64,000 nucleotides of DNA from Paenibacillus peoriae KCTC 3763. Lineage in GTDB: Bacteria > Bacillota > Bacilli > Paenibacillales > Paenibacillaceae. Location of the stretch: NCBI RefSeq assembly GCF_000236805.1, contig NZ_AGFX01000012.1:488048-552047 (forward strand), given 5' to 3'. The position numbers were made by a program, and so were the translations under genes. Below, piece by piece: positions 35,496-45,951 of this stretch. The stretch's first letter is position 1. Each line of letters starts with the position of its first letter. The notes below the pieces were generated by a model, which worked only from the letters and a program-made list of their open reading frames with translations, had not been told where the DNA came from and searched no databases.

Positions 35496-36311
35496 TCACT
35501 TGTCCCCCGAACAGTCAGATTTGCGCTGCTCCCCAATCCACACGCGCTCCTTGCCTGTCAGCTCAGCCTTCTCCAACAGGTCAGGTCGGCGTTCCACCGT
35601 ACGGCGCAATGCCTCCTGTCTTCTCCATGCATCAATATTAACGTGATGCCCCGACAACAGCACATCAGGTACTTTCCAGCCCCTAAACTCAGCAGGACGC
35701 GTATAATGCGGGTACTCTAACAGCCCCGTGCTAAATGAGTCTGTAATTGCACTTGTTTCATTGCCCAGCACTCCCGGCAGCAGCCGTGTCACACTATCAA
35801 TAACAGCCATTGCTGGCAGCTCTCCACCAGTCAGTACATAATCACCGATAGAAAGCTCATCCGTCACCAAATGCTCGCGAATCCGCTCATCATAGCCCTC
35901 ATAATGTCCGCATATAAAAATAAGATGGTCCTCTTGGGCCAGCTCCTCCGCTTTCTTTTGCGTAAAGGTCTCACCTTGTGGACACATCAAAATGACACGC
36001 GGAGCTTTCAAATCAGCGTTTCCTTCGATCTTCTCATGATGGACGACTCCGTCGGCAACCTCTAATATGGGACGCTCTGATTCATCCAACAACGCTTCCA
36101 CCGCGGCAAAAATAGGATCGGGCTTTAATACCATACCGCCACCACCGCCATAGGGCGTATCATCTACCTGTCCATGCTTGTTACCGGCATACTGGCGAAA
36201 ATTAACCGCTTGTAGTGAAACTATTCCCTTATCCCTTGCTTTTCCCAGAATACTTGCATTAAATACGCCATCAAACATTTCAGGAAACAGAGTCAGCACA
36301 TCCACCCGCAT
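35496..36311 (-). CDS. trmD: tRNA (guanine-37-N1) methyltransferase TrmD
   Basis: SPOUT methyltransferase that makes m1G37 and prevents frameshifting. The 271 residues show [20 protein letters not shown] at the start, the [19 protein letters not shown] motif near 50, and the trefoil-knot AdoMet site with [11 protein letters not shown] near 134 and [20 protein letters not shown] near 152. Its ATG shares one base with the rimM stop (TAATG). Confidence 0.98.
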   Translation of the reverse strand: MRVDVLTLFPEMFDGVFNASILGKARDKGIVSLQAVNFRQYAGNKHGQVDDTPYGGGGGMVLKPDPIFAAVEALLDESERPILEVADGVVHHEKIEGNADLKAPRVILMCPQGETFTQKKAEELAQEDHLIFICGHYEGYDERIREHLVTDELSIGDYVLTGGELPAMAVIDSVTRLLPGVLGNETSAITDSFSTGLLEYPHYTRPAEFRGWKVPDVLLSGHHVNIDAWRRQEALRRTVERRPDLLEKAELTGKERVWIGEQRKSDCSGDK

Positions 36312-36826
36312 TATAGCAGCCCTTCCATCAACCGTACCGTAGCCCGCTGTTCACGCACGTTTACATTCAAAATAACACTCTCTATATATGGCAATAGCAG
36401 TTCCTTGCCATTAGGCATTTTGACTACCCATACATCATTGGCTCCTGGAGTCAAAATTTCTTTGACCACACCAAGCTTTTCTCCGTCATCTGTAATGACT
36501 TCCAGGCCGATAACTTCATGAAAATAGAATTCATTTTCTTCTAGCTCGCCTAGACGTTCAGCAGATACCTTCAACAAAGTACCTTTGTATTTTTCAACAT
36601 CATTGATATTATGATATTCCTTAAATTTGACGATAACCATATTTTTTTGAAAACGCGCTGTCTCCACAGTTACGGGAACCGGTGTTTTACCATCCGCCGG
36701 AACAATCAATAGCTCGCTGCCTTTGGCAAAACGATCCTCTGGAAAGTCAGTTGTCGTTAATATTTTAAGCTCGCCGCGAATTCCATGGGTATTCACAATT
36801 TTCCCGACATTAAACAATTGCTGCAT
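36311..36826 (-). CDS. rimM: Ribosome maturation factor RimM
   Basis: 16S processing factor that binds ribosomal protein S19. ATG 36826 with AGGAGG six bases upstream gives 171 residues starting [20 protein letters not shown]; the longer frame upstream is not supported. The N-terminal RimM domain is followed by a PRC-barrel domain ([20 protein letters not shown] near 89; [20 protein letters not shown] near 122). Coupled to trmD. Confidence 0.96.
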   Translation of the reverse strand: MQQLFNVGKIVNTHGIRGELKILTTTDFPEDRFAKGSELLIVPADGKTPVPVTVETARFQKNMVIVKFKEYHNINDVEKYKGTLLKVSAERLGELEENEFYFHEVIGLEVITDDGEKLGVVKEILTPGANDVWVVKMPNGKELLLPYIESVILNVNVREQRATVRLMEGLL

Positions 36827-36922
36827 CGTGTTCCTCCTGCATATAATCGGTCCGCTCCATATCATCTTCATCATGTACGAAAAAGGGTTAGGACATACAT
36901 CCTAACCCACTTTCGTATATCT

Positions 36923-37153
36923 TTAAGATATGATGTCTACGGTAACCCGTTTATCCATCTTAACGGCTGCTGATGCAACCACAGTGCGAAGCGCCTTGGC
37001 GATACGCCCCTGCTTGCCAATGACTTTACCTACATCCTCAGGATGCACACTAAGCTCATATACAACAAGCCGATCCTTCTCCAAGGTCTTCACGGTTACA
37101 TCATCCGGATGATCGACTAAAGCCTTAGCAATGATTATCACTAATTCTTCCAT
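36923..37153 (-). CDS. khpA: KH-domain RNA-binding protein KhpA (YlqC)
   Basis: A 76-residue single KH domain with the GxxG loop VGKVIGKQGRIAKALRTVV near 40-58. KhpA works with KhpB/Jag in RNA binding and cell-size control in other Firmicutes. It stands between rpsP and rimM, the conserved position. Bacillus ylqD, which would follow, is missing here. Confidence 0.95.
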   Translation of the reverse strand: MEELVIIIAKALVDHPDDVTVKTLEKDRLVVYELSVHPEDVGKVIGKQGRIAKALRTVVASAAVKMDKRVTVDIIS

Positions 37154-37176
37154 GGTTGACCCTCCGTATCAGCACC

Positions 37177-37449
37177 TTATTTCTGTGTTTTAAGCTCATG
37201 AAACTTTTTCATCACGCCCGCTTTGCTAAGCAAGTTGCGAACAGTGTCGGATGCTTGTGCACCATCTTGCAACCATTTCAGCGCTTTATCTTCATCAATT
37301 TTTACAACCGCTGGTACTGTAATAGGGTTGTAATAACCGATTTCTTCGATAAAACGACCGTCACGCGGGGAACGGGAATCAGATACCACGACGCGATAGA
37401 AAGGAGCTTTATGTGCACCCATACGTTTCAGACGAATACGAACTGCCAT
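37177..37449 (-). CDS. rpsP: Ribosomal protein bS16
   Basis: Small-subunit protein of 90 residues starting [20 protein letters not shown] with the family motif [20 protein letters not shown] near 20. A GGAGGTG site precedes the ATG. It follows ffh, as in Bacillus. Confidence 0.98.
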   Translation of the reverse strand: MAVRIRLKRMGAHKAPFYRVVVSDSRSPRDGRFIEEIGYYNPITVPAVVKIDEDKALKWLQDGAQASDTVRNLLSKAGVMKKFHELKTQK

Positions 37450-37514
37450 GAAAATTCACCTCCTTCAAAAAGTAGACTGTATATGTTATCCATCATTCCA
37501 ATGGCCTCAGAGCC

Positions 37515-38891
37515 TTATCGGAAAGGAAACTTCAAGCCCTTACCCATACCTTTTAACTGCTTCAGAGCCTTGTTTTTGCCGCCTTTAGGCCCCATCATAT
37601 CTGAGAACTGCTTCATCATACGGCGCATTTCGTCAAATTGTTTAATCAGACGATTTACCTCAGCCAATGACGTTCCACTACCTACGGCAATCCGTTTGCG
37701 CCGACTATGATTAATCATATCCGGGTTTTGTTTTTCCTGTGTGGTCATTGAATGCACGATAGCCTCAATACGGCCCATCTGCTTATCATCCACTTTGATA
37801 TCTTTCATTTGCTTCATGTTGCCCATGCCGGGAATCATATCAAGAATCTGATCAATCGGGCCAAGCTTTTTAACCTGATCCATCTGCTCCAGAAAGTCTT
37901 CGAAAGTAAACTCAGCATTGCGCATTTTCCGTTCCATTTCCTTCGCCTTGTCAGCGTCGATATTGGACTGCGCTTTTTCAATCAGGGACAGCATATCGCC
38001 CATACCCAAAATCCGTGAAGCCATCCGTTCCGGATGAAACGGCTCCATCGCATCCAGCTTTTCACCCAATGTAGCAAACTTGATCGGGCATCCTGTCACA
38101 GCCTTAACTGACAAGGCCGCGCCACCACGAGTGTCGCCATCCAACTTTGTCAGTACAACCCCCGTTAGCTCCAGGCTACTGTTAAAGTGCTCTGCAACGT
38201 TAACTGCGTCCTGCCCAGTCATGCTATCTACCACCAACAGAACTTCGTCTGGCTTGACGTTAGCATGAATCTGGCGCAGCTCTTCCATGAGCTCTTCATC
38301 AACATGAAGACGACCAGCAGTATCTATAATAACGTAATCATTACCGTTATCCTTGGCATGCTGCAACCCCTGCTTTGCAATATCTACCGGGCTTGTCTGA
38401 TCTCCAAGGGTAAATACAGGTGCATTGATCTGTTCGCCGAGAATCTGGAGCTGCTTGATCGCCGCCGGTCTGTAGATATCACCAGCTACAAGCAACGGAC
38501 GATGATTTTGCTTTTGCAGCAGCTTCGCCAGTTTGCCAGACGTCGTCGTCTTACCTGCACCCTGGAGACCCACCATCATAATGACTGTAGGCGGCTTGTT
38601 AGCTTTGGCAAGCTTGGCCTGGCTGCCACCCATCAACTCGGTCAGTTCCTTGTTCACGATGTCGATAATGACCATACCCGGCGTAAAGCTGTCCATGACT
38701 TCCTTACCAACGGACTTCTCTTTCACCTTGGCAATAAAGTCCTTTACAACCTTGAAGTTAACGTCCGCCTCAAGCAAAGCCAATCGTACTTCACGCATCG
38801 CCTGAGCTACATCATCCTCAGACACTTTCCCTTTGCCGCGCAGTTTACTGAATACATTTTGCAAGCGAGTCGATAATCCTTCAAATGCCAT
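37515..38891 (-). CDS. ffh: Signal recognition particle protein Ffh
   Basis: GTPase of the signal recognition particle that delivers membrane and secreted proteins. The 458 residues have the N domain, the G domain with MMVGLQGAGKTTTSGKLAKL near 103, DTAGRLHVDEELMEEL near 188 and LTKLDGDTRGGAAL near 245, and a Met-rich M domain from about 295 to the end (ILDMIPGMGNMKQM; RRMMKQFSDMMGPKGG) that binds SRP RNA. It follows ylxM. Confidence 0.98.
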   Translation of the reverse strand: MAFEGLSTRLQNVFSKLRGKGKVSEDDVAQAMREVRLALLEADVNFKVVKDFIAKVKEKSVGKEVMDSFTPGMVIIDIVNKELTELMGGSQAKLAKANKPPTVIMMVGLQGAGKTTTSGKLAKLLQKQNHRPLLVAGDIYRPAAIKQLQILGEQINAPVFTLGDQTSPVDIAKQGLQHAKDNGNDYVIIDTAGRLHVDEELMEELRQIHANVKPDEVLLVVDSMTGQDAVNVAEHFNSSLELTGVVLTKLDGDTRGGAALSVKAVTGCPIKFATLGEKLDAMEPFHPERMASRILGMGDMLSLIEKAQSNIDADKAKEMERKMRNAEFTFEDFLEQMDQVKKLGPIDQILDMIPGMGNMKQMKDIKVDDKQMGRIEAIVHSMTTQEKQNPDMINHSRRKRIAVGSGTSLAEVNRLIKQFDEMRRMMKQFSDMMGPKGGKNKALKQLKGMGKGLKFPFR

Positions 38892-38942
38892 ACTTTCGCA
38901 CCTCCTTGTCTACCAGGGTTGTTTATTACTCATTTATATGAC

Positions 38943-39311
38943 CTACAATTCCTGCAGGCGATTTACAATTTGATGAACACGCTGCAGAGTGCCTTCATGG
39001 GGCTCGCCCATCTTACCGAATGCCTCCTGCAACGCTGCATTTAGTTCTTTCAGATCTTGGCTTCTGCGTTCATGCTTGCTCAGCAATCCAAGCTTTTCCT
39101 CATACATTTCCAGTACCTGTTCAGCACGTTTAATATGTTCATACACTGCCTGACGGCTAATTTCAAATTCCGAAGCAATTTCTCCCAGAGAAAAATCATC
39201 ATGGAAGTAATATTTCAGAAACATCTGTTGCTTCTCCGTAAGCAGAGGTTCATAGAAGTCAAACAGTCGGTTAATTCGGTTTGTCTTTTCCAGCCGATTC
39301 TCCTGACTCAT
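38943..39311 (-). CDS. ylxM: Putative SRP-associated DNA-binding protein YlxM
   Basis: A 122-residue protein (ATG 39311, GGAGG upstream) of the YlxM/p13 family, with a sigma-region-4-like helix-turn-helix (FSLGEIASEFEISRQAVYEH near 42-61). It is always next to ffh and is thought to modulate SRP components. The longer upstream frame is not supported by a start site. Confidence 0.93.
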   Translation of the reverse strand: MSQENRLEKTNRINRLFDFYEPLLTEKQQMFLKYYFHDDFSLGEIASEFEISRQAVYEHIKRAEQVLEMYEEKLGLLSKHERRSQDLKELNAALQEAFGKMGEPHEGTLQRVHQIVNRLQEL

Positions 39312-39424
39312 CACCAATACCTCCATTGCCTCCATCGTCAAGGAAAAACACTTTACAGTTCTTTTCAACGTTCCTTATCATACATAAAAGAAAAGAAGAT
39401 GTCAAGCGTTATCCCTTGTCATAC

Positions 39425-39471
39425 AAAAAAAAGCCGCTCCACAACCCTTGAATGGAATTACGGATCGACTT
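39425..39471 (-). terminator. Terminator after trhA
   Basis: Arms AAGCCGCTCC (39431-39440) and GGATCGACTT (39462-39471) pair with one wobble and one mismatch; eight T follow on the minus strand. On the plus strand six T follow the other arm, so it may also work in that direction. Confidence 0.65.
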
Positions 39472-39486
39472 TTTTCTCCCTGTTCC

Positions 39487-40137
39487 TTAAACCCTGACTG
39501 GAGTAAGATACAGCAGAATTGCCAGAAAATGAAGTATGCTGCCTGCCAAAACAAACAGATGCCAGATTGCATGATGATACGGAAATGCCCGCCATACATA
39601 GAAAATCGTGCCCAATGTGTACAGAAGACCACCTACGAACAATAACGTCATTCCTCCGGCGGGAACTACCGCCACCAAAGGGTTCCAGGCAATGATGATG
39701 AGCCAGCCCATCACAATGTAAAACACGGTGGACATGAACAGAAAGCGTTTGGTGAAGAACGCCTTGAACAGCACACCGACCAAAGCGATCCCCCATACCA
39801 CTCCAAACAGCGTCCAGCCCAAGGTCCCTCGCAGTGCAACAAGCATAAACGGGGTGTAGCTGCCTGCAATGAACAGGTAAATGCAAGAATGATCGAATAT
39901 TTCGAACAAATCCTTCAATTTCCCCTCACGGAGGCTATGAAGCAACGTGGAATTGGTGTACAACAGCAGCATGGTTATCCCATAAATCGTAAAGCTGACG
40001 ACATGCCAAGCAGTCCCTTTTAAGCTGGCAAAAACAATGAGCAGCACAAGCGCCGCCACACTTAAAACGACTCCAATTCCATGTGTAATGGCGTTGGCTA
40101 CTTCCTCCCGTCGGGAATAAGTATAGGTGTTCACCAT
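39487..40137 (-). CDS. trhA: PAQR/hemolysin III family membrane protein TrhA
   Basis: A 216-residue protein with about seven membrane segments. The family signature is REEVANAITHGIGVVLSVAA near 9-28 (conserved His), SLREGKLKDLFEIFDHSCIY near 68, and the C-terminal HHAIWHLFVLAGSILHFLAI near 187. Homologues are called hemolysin III, but a hemolytic role is doubtful; Bacillus TrhA (YqfA) works in membrane homeostasis. ATG 40137 was chosen over a TTG 14 codons upstream. It is an insertion between ftsY and ylxM relative to Bacillus. Confidence 0.92.
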   Translation of the reverse strand: MVNTYTYSRREEVANAITHGIGVVLSVAALVLLIVFASLKGTAWHVVSFTIYGITMLLLYTNSTLLHSLREGKLKDLFEIFDHSCIYLFIAGSYTPFMLVALRGTLGWTLFGVVWGIALVGVLFKAFFTKRFLFMSTVFYIVMGWLIIIAWNPLVAVVPAGGMTLLFVGGLLYTLGTIFYVWRAFPYHHAIWHLFVLAGSILHFLAILLYLTPVRV

Positions 40138-40344
40138 CGGTTCTTCACCCGGCTTTCTGTAAAATATTTTATATACCAAAATATATGTCCGGCATCGACA
40201 GACCCATTGCTCTCATTATATATCTCTACGATATATATCTCCACCATCTCGAGCAGCAACAGGCCAAGTCCAAGCCCCGGACCTGATAAGCTAGACGATT
40301 ACAAGACGTCCTCCATACTTTCAGTCCATCCCGCACAACCTAAA

Positions 40345-41361
40345 TCAATGCTGCTCTTCCTCGCCAGCAGCACTTGCTTCACTAGCCTCTTCCTGAATCA
40401 AGCCTGCAAACAATGCATGGACGAATTGCTCAGAATCAAACGGTTGAAGGTCATCCACTTTTTCACCTAAGCCCACCAGTTTAACAGGCAAATTCAGCTC
40501 TTGACGGATTGCCACAACAATTCCACCCTTCGCTGTACCATCCAACTTTGTCAGCACCAGCCCGGTTACGCCACTTTTCTCTCCAAACAGCTTGGCCTGG
40601 TTCAGTGCATTTTGTCCAGTCGTGGCATCTAGTACCAGCAGTACTTCGTGAGGAGCGTCCGGAATTTCGCGCTGGATAACACGGAAAATTTTGTTCAGCT
40701 CCTCCATCAGATTGCTTTTATTCTGTAGACGTCCTGCAGTATCACACAGCAAAACATCTACCTGACGCTGCTTGGCAGCCTGTACGGCATCATACATAAC
40801 CGCAGCCGGATCGGAACCGGATTGCTGCTTAATGACCTCGACACCTGCCCGTTGACCCCATACCTCCAGTTGTTCAATCGCACCGGCACGGAATGTATCT
40901 CCAGCAGCCAGCAGCACTTTTTTACCCTCTTGTTTAAAACGGTGAGCCAGCTTGCCGATCGTTGTTGTTTTGCCGACACCGTTGACCCCGACGAATAGAA
41001 TGACTGTAATTCCATTAGAGCTCATTTGGAGCTGACTGTTGTCATTGCCCCGCAGCAGCTCGGATAGCTTTTCCGACAATACAGGCTGAAGCTCAGATGC
41101 ATCCTCGATTTTACGTTTTTTCACTTCTACCCGCAGGTCCTCTATGAGGGTCATCACTGTGTTGACACCTACGTCCGCTCCGATCAGAATTTCTTCCAGT
41201 TCCTCATAAAACTCCTCATCAATCTTTTTGCGGCGAATCATCAAATCCGTCACTTTTTCAACAAAGCCTTTTCTTGTTTTTTCAAGGCCGTCCTTAAACT
41301 GTTTTGTGACGGATTCCGTTTTGCTTGCAATGCTTTCCTTTAATTTTCTAAAGAAGCTCAT
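40345..41361 (-). CDS. ftsY: Signal recognition particle receptor FtsY
   Basis: SRP receptor GTPase. ATG 41361 with GGAGG six bases upstream gives 338 residues. After a short basic N-terminus (MSFFRKLKESIASKTES) come the N domain and the G domain with LFVGVNGVGKTTTIGKLAHR near 125, DTAGRLQNKSNLMEELNK near 210 and LTKLDGTAKGGIVVAI near 270. The acidic A domain of enterobacteria is absent, as usual in Firmicutes. It follows smc. Confidence 0.97.
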   Translation of the reverse strand: MSFFRKLKESIASKTESVTKQFKDGLEKTRKGFVEKVTDLMIRRKKIDEEFYEELEEILIGADVGVNTVMTLIEDLRVEVKKRKIEDASELQPVLSEKLSELLRGNDNSQLQMSSNGITVILFVGVNGVGKTTTIGKLAHRFKQEGKKVLLAAGDTFRAGAIEQLEVWGQRAGVEVIKQQSGSDPAAVMYDAVQAAKQRQVDVLLCDTAGRLQNKSNLMEELNKIFRVIQREIPDAPHEVLLVLDATTGQNALNQAKLFGEKSGVTGLVLTKLDGTAKGGIVVAIRQELNLPVKLVGLGEKVDDLQPFDSEQFVHALFAGLIQEEASEASAAGEEEQH

Positions 41362-41399
41362 AGATTCCCTCCGTTGATCTGAAAGTATGTTCATTTATA

Positions 41400-44300
41400 T
41401 CAGGCAATTTCAGCTTCATCATCGTCCAGCTTGACAGATACGAGCTTGGAAACCCCGCCTTCCTCCATCGTAACCCCGTACAGCACGTCGGATTCTTCCA
41501 TTGTGCCCTTACGGTGAGTAACTACAATGAACTGTGTCTGCTCCGAGAATTCCCGTAAATACTGTGCGAAACGCACTACGTTGGCTTCATCCAATGCAGC
41601 CTCTACTTCATCCAGCACACAGAATGGAACAGGTTTAACATGTAAAATGGCAAACAGCAGCGCCATCGCCGTTAACGCTCGCTCACCGCCCGACAGCAGC
41701 TGCAAGTTTTGCAGTTTTTTGCCCGGTGGCTGAGCTACAATGTCAATTCCCGTCTCCAGTAGACGTTCCGGGTCAAGCAGCACCAGATCGGCACGTCCGC
41801 CTCCGAACAGCTTGGAGAAAACCGTGCCAAATTCGCGCCGAATGGCATCGAACGTAAATTTGAAACGTTTGGACATTTCATCATCCATTTCACGAATAAC
41901 CTGATAGAGCGTGGTTTTGGCCTCCACCAAATCAGACTTTTGCTCATCGAGAAACGTATAACGCTCATGCACACGCTGATATTCCTCAATCGCACCCAGA
42001 TTGACCTCGCCCAGCCCGGAAATACTGCGTTTGAGCCTTTGCACTTCAGCCTGCGTGCCTTCAATATCTTCCGGTACCGGATAGCGCTGCTTGGCCAGCT
42101 CATAGCTGAGTTCATAATCATCGCTTAATTTTTTGAGCACGTTTTCCAGCTCTACATCAAGCCGATTCACTCCAATTTCCGTTTGACGAAGCTGCTCTTC
42201 AACCGATTTAAGCTGGATTCGCTGCTCTTTTGTCTCGTTCTCAGCCAATTCCAGCTTTTTGGACAAGCTGCTGCGTGCAGCCCGTTTGAACTCCAGCTGC
42301 TGGGAGGCTTCTTCCTTTTTCAAACGGTATTGATTGAGATTTTCAATTTGCTTTACGCTCTCCTGCTCATTGGTCAGCAGATCAGCCTCGATGGAAGCAA
42401 GCAAGGTTTTATTCTGTCTCGAATCCTTGCCAAGCGTATCATAATCTCCACGCAATCTGCGCAGCTGCTCTTCCAATGAAAAACGCTCCTGATCCAGCTT
42501 ACCTTCTCTAACCTTGAGATTGGTAAGTTCCCCCTGCAGCTGCTCTTTGGCAGATTCGTTGGCTTTACGAGCAAATTCGGCGGCGTGGATGGCTTGATGG
42601 GTTTTCTTCTCTTCCTCTTCCAGCGCAGCCAACTTGGCCAACGCTTCTTCACGTGCAGTTTCCAACTCTTTTATCTCCTGGTCGAAGCCCTTTTTCTCCT
42701 GACTAGACGCAGCCACCTGTTCTAGCACATGACGCAGTTCATGCTCCAGCTGCTTGAGCTCCATTGCGGTCTGCTGCTCTTCGCCGCGCTTCACATCCCC
42801 GGCCTGACGCAGCTCCTCCAAACGGATCTGTGTCTCCTCCAGCTGACGTTTGGTATCCACGGCGCTTTGACGCAGCCTCTCAATTTGCTGCTCCGTATCT
42901 AAAATGTCCTGATCCAACTGATCCAGCTGACGTTTTCGTCCAAGCAGATTGGCATTTTTCTTAAACTGGCTACCACCAGTCATGGAACCACCTGCATTGA
43001 CGACATCACCTTCCAGCGTCACAACACGATATCTATATTGGCAACGGGCAGCAATCCGGTTCGCATCTTCCAGCGTACGGGCTATGACCACATTCCCCAA
43101 GAGGCTGCCTACAATTCCGGCATACCGTTCATCATACTGAACAAGATCCGCGCCGATTCCGACAAAGCCCTCAGCACTTTCCGCAATTTGGCGCTCCCCC
43201 GCACCGATTTGGCGCGGCCGAATGACATCCATAGGCAAAAAAGTCGCTCTACCCAATTGGCGTTGCTTCAAAAAACTGATCGCCTGTCTGGATACCGATT
43301 CATTTTCCATGACGATATGCTGTACGGAAGCGCCCAAAGCCGTTTCCATCGCCTGCTCCAAATGCTCAGGCACCCGAATCAGCTCCGCCACCGCTCCGTG
43401 TACACCATGCAAGGTTTCTTTGCGTGCAGCCTTCAAAACTTCCTTGACACCCAGCATAAAGCCGTCAAAGTCATCCTGCATTTCCTTCATCGTATCTCGG
43501 CGCGAAATTTGAGCCTCACGTTTTTGTTCCCATTTACGAATGGTGCCTTGACTTTCTTCCAGTAGCTTTTGCAGCGCCTGGTACTTTTCACTCCCCTGAA
43601 TATATCCACTGCGCAGACTACTGATTTCCTGTCCCAGCTTCTGAACTGCAGCTTCCAATCCCTTTTTGCGCTGATCCAGCTCGACTTTTTGTGCTTCCCA
43701 TTTACCGGATTCGTCACTTACACGGTTCACCCGCCGCTCCAGCGCTTCCTTCTGCTGGTCGGTATAACGGATTTCGTTGCGCGCCTGTGCCATTTGGTTC
43801 ATCAGTTCCAGCAGGTTGCCTTTAAGGCTTTCCTCCTGTTCCTGGCTGATGCCGCCTGTGACACCAATCAGCTTGGCCTCTTCATCAGATAGCCTCGCAC
43901 GCAGCTCTTCAAGCTCTACAATTAATGCAGACAGCTTTTCATTCAGCTGATCCAGTTCATTTTTGCGATCGGAATGCCTTGCCTCGCTCGTGCTGAGCGA
44001 TAAAATAAGCTGTTCCCGGTTAGCCTGCAGATTGCGAGTACGCTCTTTCAGCAATTCACCGTAGCCTTCGCTCTTTTCTGTGGCCTCACTGTACTGCAGC
44101 AAATCACTTTGCAGGCGTTCGACTTGCTCCTCAAGCTGACGCAATTCATTACGCTCACTCTCCAGCATCGCATCGTGGCGGGATACCACCGTAGACAACT
44201 GAAGCTGCTCCTGCTGTAGCAAAGCTAGCTTGGAAGTCGCATCGCTCCACGAAGTATGAATTTGTTCAATTTGATGGACGTACATCGAAATCTCTTTTGA

Positions 44301-44969
44301 TTTCAGCTCGCTACGCAGCTCTTTATAATGAATCGCCTTTTCCGATTGCTCCTTAAGCGGACCGATTTGATCCTCCAGCTCGCTGACCAAATCGTGAATA
44401 CGCAGCAAATTTTGCTCCGTGTCATCCAGCTTGCGAACCGCCTCTTTTTTACGTGATTTATATTTTACAATACCCGATGCTTCCTCAAAAATACCTCGAC
44501 GGTCCTCGGATCGGGTACTCAAAATCTCTTCAATACGCCCCTGCCCGATAATGGAGTAAGCCTCTTTACCAATCCCTGTATCCATAAACAGCTCGGTAAT
44601 ATCCCGAAGTCTGCATGATTGTCGGTTAATGAAATATTCACTATCTCCACTTCGATGCACACGGCGAGTTACCGTAACTTCGCCAAAATCCAGAGGCAAT
44701 GCCTGATCTTCATTATCCAGCGTAAGCGATACTTCACCATAATTAACAGCCTTGCGAGCATCACTACCAGCAAAAATAATATCCTCCATTTTGCCGCCAC
44801 GCAGTGATTTGGCGCTCTGTTCGCCCAGCACCCAGCGAATGCCATCGGAAATATTACTTTTTCCGCTTCCGTTAGGTCCGACGACTGCCGTAATGCCGCG
44901 GACAAATTCCATTTCCGTTTTATCTGCAAACGATTTGAAGCCCGCCAGCTCAATGCGCTTTAAAAACAT
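41400..44969 (-). CDS. smc: Chromosome segregation ATPase SMC
   Basis: Condensin core of 1189 residues (ATG 44969, AGGTGAG upstream; the 28-codon longer frame is not supported). The N-terminal head has VGPNGSGKSNISDGIRWVLG near 31-50; two long coiled coils flank a hinge at about 500-680 with GSMTGGSQFKKNANLLGRKR near 652. The C-terminal head has the signature LLSGGERALTAMALLFAILH near 1090 and Walker B VPFCVLDEVEAALDEANV near 1115. Works with ScpAB (not in this window). Confidence 0.98.
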   Translation of the reverse strand: MFLKRIELAGFKSFADKTEMEFVRGITAVVGPNGSGKSNISDGIRWVLGEQSAKSLRGGKMEDIIFAGSDARKAVNYGEVSLTLDNEDQALPLDFGEVTVTRRVHRSGDSEYFINRQSCRLRDITELFMDTGIGKEAYSIIGQGRIEEILSTRSEDRRGIFEEASGIVKYKSRKKEAVRKLDDTEQNLLRIHDLVSELEDQIGPLKEQSEKAIHYKELRSELKSKEISMYVHQIEQIHTSWSDATSKLALLQQEQLQLSTVVSRHDAMLESERNELRQLEEQVERLQSDLLQYSEATEKSEGYGELLKERTRNLQANREQLILSLSTSEARHSDRKNELDQLNEKLSALIVELEELRARLSDEEAKLIGVTGGISQEQEESLKGNLLELMNQMAQARNEIRYTDQQKEALERRVNRVSDESGKWEAQKVELDQRKKGLEAAVQKLGQEISSLRSGYIQGSEKYQALQKLLEESQGTIRKWEQKREAQISRRDTMKEMQDDFDGFMLGVKEVLKAARKETLHGVHGAVAELIRVPEHLEQAMETALGASVQHIVMENESVSRQAISFLKQRQLGRATFLPMDVIRPRQIGAGERQIAESAEGFVGIGADLVQYDERYAGIVGSLLGNVVIARTLEDANRIAARCQYRYRVVTLEGDVVNAGGSMTGGSQFKKNANLLGRKRQLDQLDQDILDTEQQIERLRQSAVDTKRQLEETQIRLEELRQAGDVKRGEEQQTAMELKQLEHELRHVLEQVAASSQEKKGFDQEIKELETAREEALAKLAALEEEEKKTHQAIHAAEFARKANESAKEQLQGELTNLKVREGKLDQERFSLEEQLRRLRGDYDTLGKDSRQNKTLLASIEADLLTNEQESVKQIENLNQYRLKKEEASQQLEFKRAARSSLSKKLELAENETKEQRIQLKSVEEQLRQTEIGVNRLDVELENVLKKLSDDYELSYELAKQRYPVPEDIEGTQAEVQRLKRSISGLGEVNLGAIEEYQRVHERYTFLDEQKSDLVEAKTTLYQVIREMDDEMSKRFKFTFDAIRREFGTVFSKLFGGGRADLVLLDPERLLETGIDIVAQPPGKKLQNLQLLSGGERALTAMALLFAILHVKPVPFCVLDEVEAALDEANVVRFAQYLREFSEQTQFIVVTHRKGTMEESDVLYGVTMEEGGVSKLVSVKLDDDEAEIA

Positions 44970-45121
44970 GTTCAATCTCACCTCTAACATTTCAAATATG
45001 CTTGTACAACACCGGTTACCTGATGGGCATGAATTATCCCTATTGTAGCACAAGACTACTTTGGATAAAGCATACTATCAACGTTCAACACCAACGTTCA
45101 ACGCACTGCAGCCAAGCCACG

Positions 45122-45191
45122 AAAAAAGAGCAAAACGCAGTCCATTCGCCTTTGCGGGCCGGGACTCCCCCGCGGACTGCCCTTTGCTCTT
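45122..45191 (-). terminator. Terminator after rnc
   Basis: Arms AAGAGCAAA and TTTGCTCTT, with inner CAGTCC/GGACTG, make a long GC-topped hairpin followed by six T on the minus strand. It separates rnc from smc. Confidence 0.8.
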
Positions 45192-45240
45192 ACTTTGTGT
45201 CCCCTGCTTGCGTAACCCATCCGGGCCGCACAGGTGCCGA

Positions 45241-45939
45241 TTACGATTCAGCCAGTTTCAAACGGTTTAAAGCTACTGCCGCCGCTTGCTGCTCAGCTTC
45301 TTTTTTGGAGCGTCCTGTACCCGCCCCCAGCCGTTCGCTGTCCATATATACCTCGGCTACAAACTCGCGCTCATGGGCAGGTCCGCGCTCCTCCACAATC
45401 CTGTATTCAAGCATCCCCATGTTATGATGCTGCGTCAGTTCCTGAAGCTCTGTTTTAAAATCACTCATCTGGAGCTTGCCATTTAACACAATTTGAGGAA
45501 AAATATAACGTTCCAGAAACGACCGGACGGCCTCCAGACCCTGATCCAAATAAAGCGCGCCTACGAACGCCTCGAACACGTCAGCGAGCAAAGCCGGACG
45601 AGTACGTCCACCCGTCAGCTCTTCACCTTTTCCAAGCAGTACGTATTGCCCGAACTCAAGCCCGACAGCAAACTTCACCAGAGAAGGCTCGCAGACAATA
45701 GCTGCGCGCAGCTTGGTCAGTTCGCCTTCGGGTCGGTTAGGGTATTGATTGTACAATTGCTCGGATACAGTCAGCTCCAGCACAGCGTCACCTAAAAATT
45801 CAAGGCGCTCATTGTCTGCATGCTGACTGAATCTATGCTCGTTTACGTAGGAAGCGTGCGTAAAGGCCTGCTTCAGAAGCTGCCGATTGTTGAATTGAAT
45901 ATGAAGTTTCTGCTGTAATTGCTTCAAGTCTCCACTCAA
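45241..45939 (-). CDS. rnc: Ribonuclease III
   Basis: Double-strand-specific endonuclease for rRNA and SRP RNA processing. The 232 residues contain the catalytic signature [20 protein letters not shown] near 43-62, the second acidic site [17 protein letters not shown] near 118-134, and a C-terminal double-strand RNA-binding domain ending [20 protein letters not shown]. It is adjacent to fabF and smc, as in Bacillus. Confidence 0.97.
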   Translation of the reverse strand: MSGDLKQLQQKLHIQFNNRQLLKQAFTHASYVNEHRFSQHADNERLEFLGDAVLELTVSEQLYNQYPNRPEGELTKLRAAIVCEPSLVKFAVGLEFGQYVLLGKGEELTGGRTRPALLADVFEAFVGALYLDQGLEAVRSFLERYIFPQIVLNGKLQMSDFKTELQELTQHHNMGMLEYRIVEERGPAHEREFVAEVYMDSERLGAGTGRSKKEAEQQAAAVALNRLKLAES

Positions 45940-45951
45940 CGAACTGACCCC

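Noticed and set aside
40220-40250. Short AT repeat (ATATATCTC twice) upstream of trhA
   Set aside because: Too short and simple to call a repeat element or operator.
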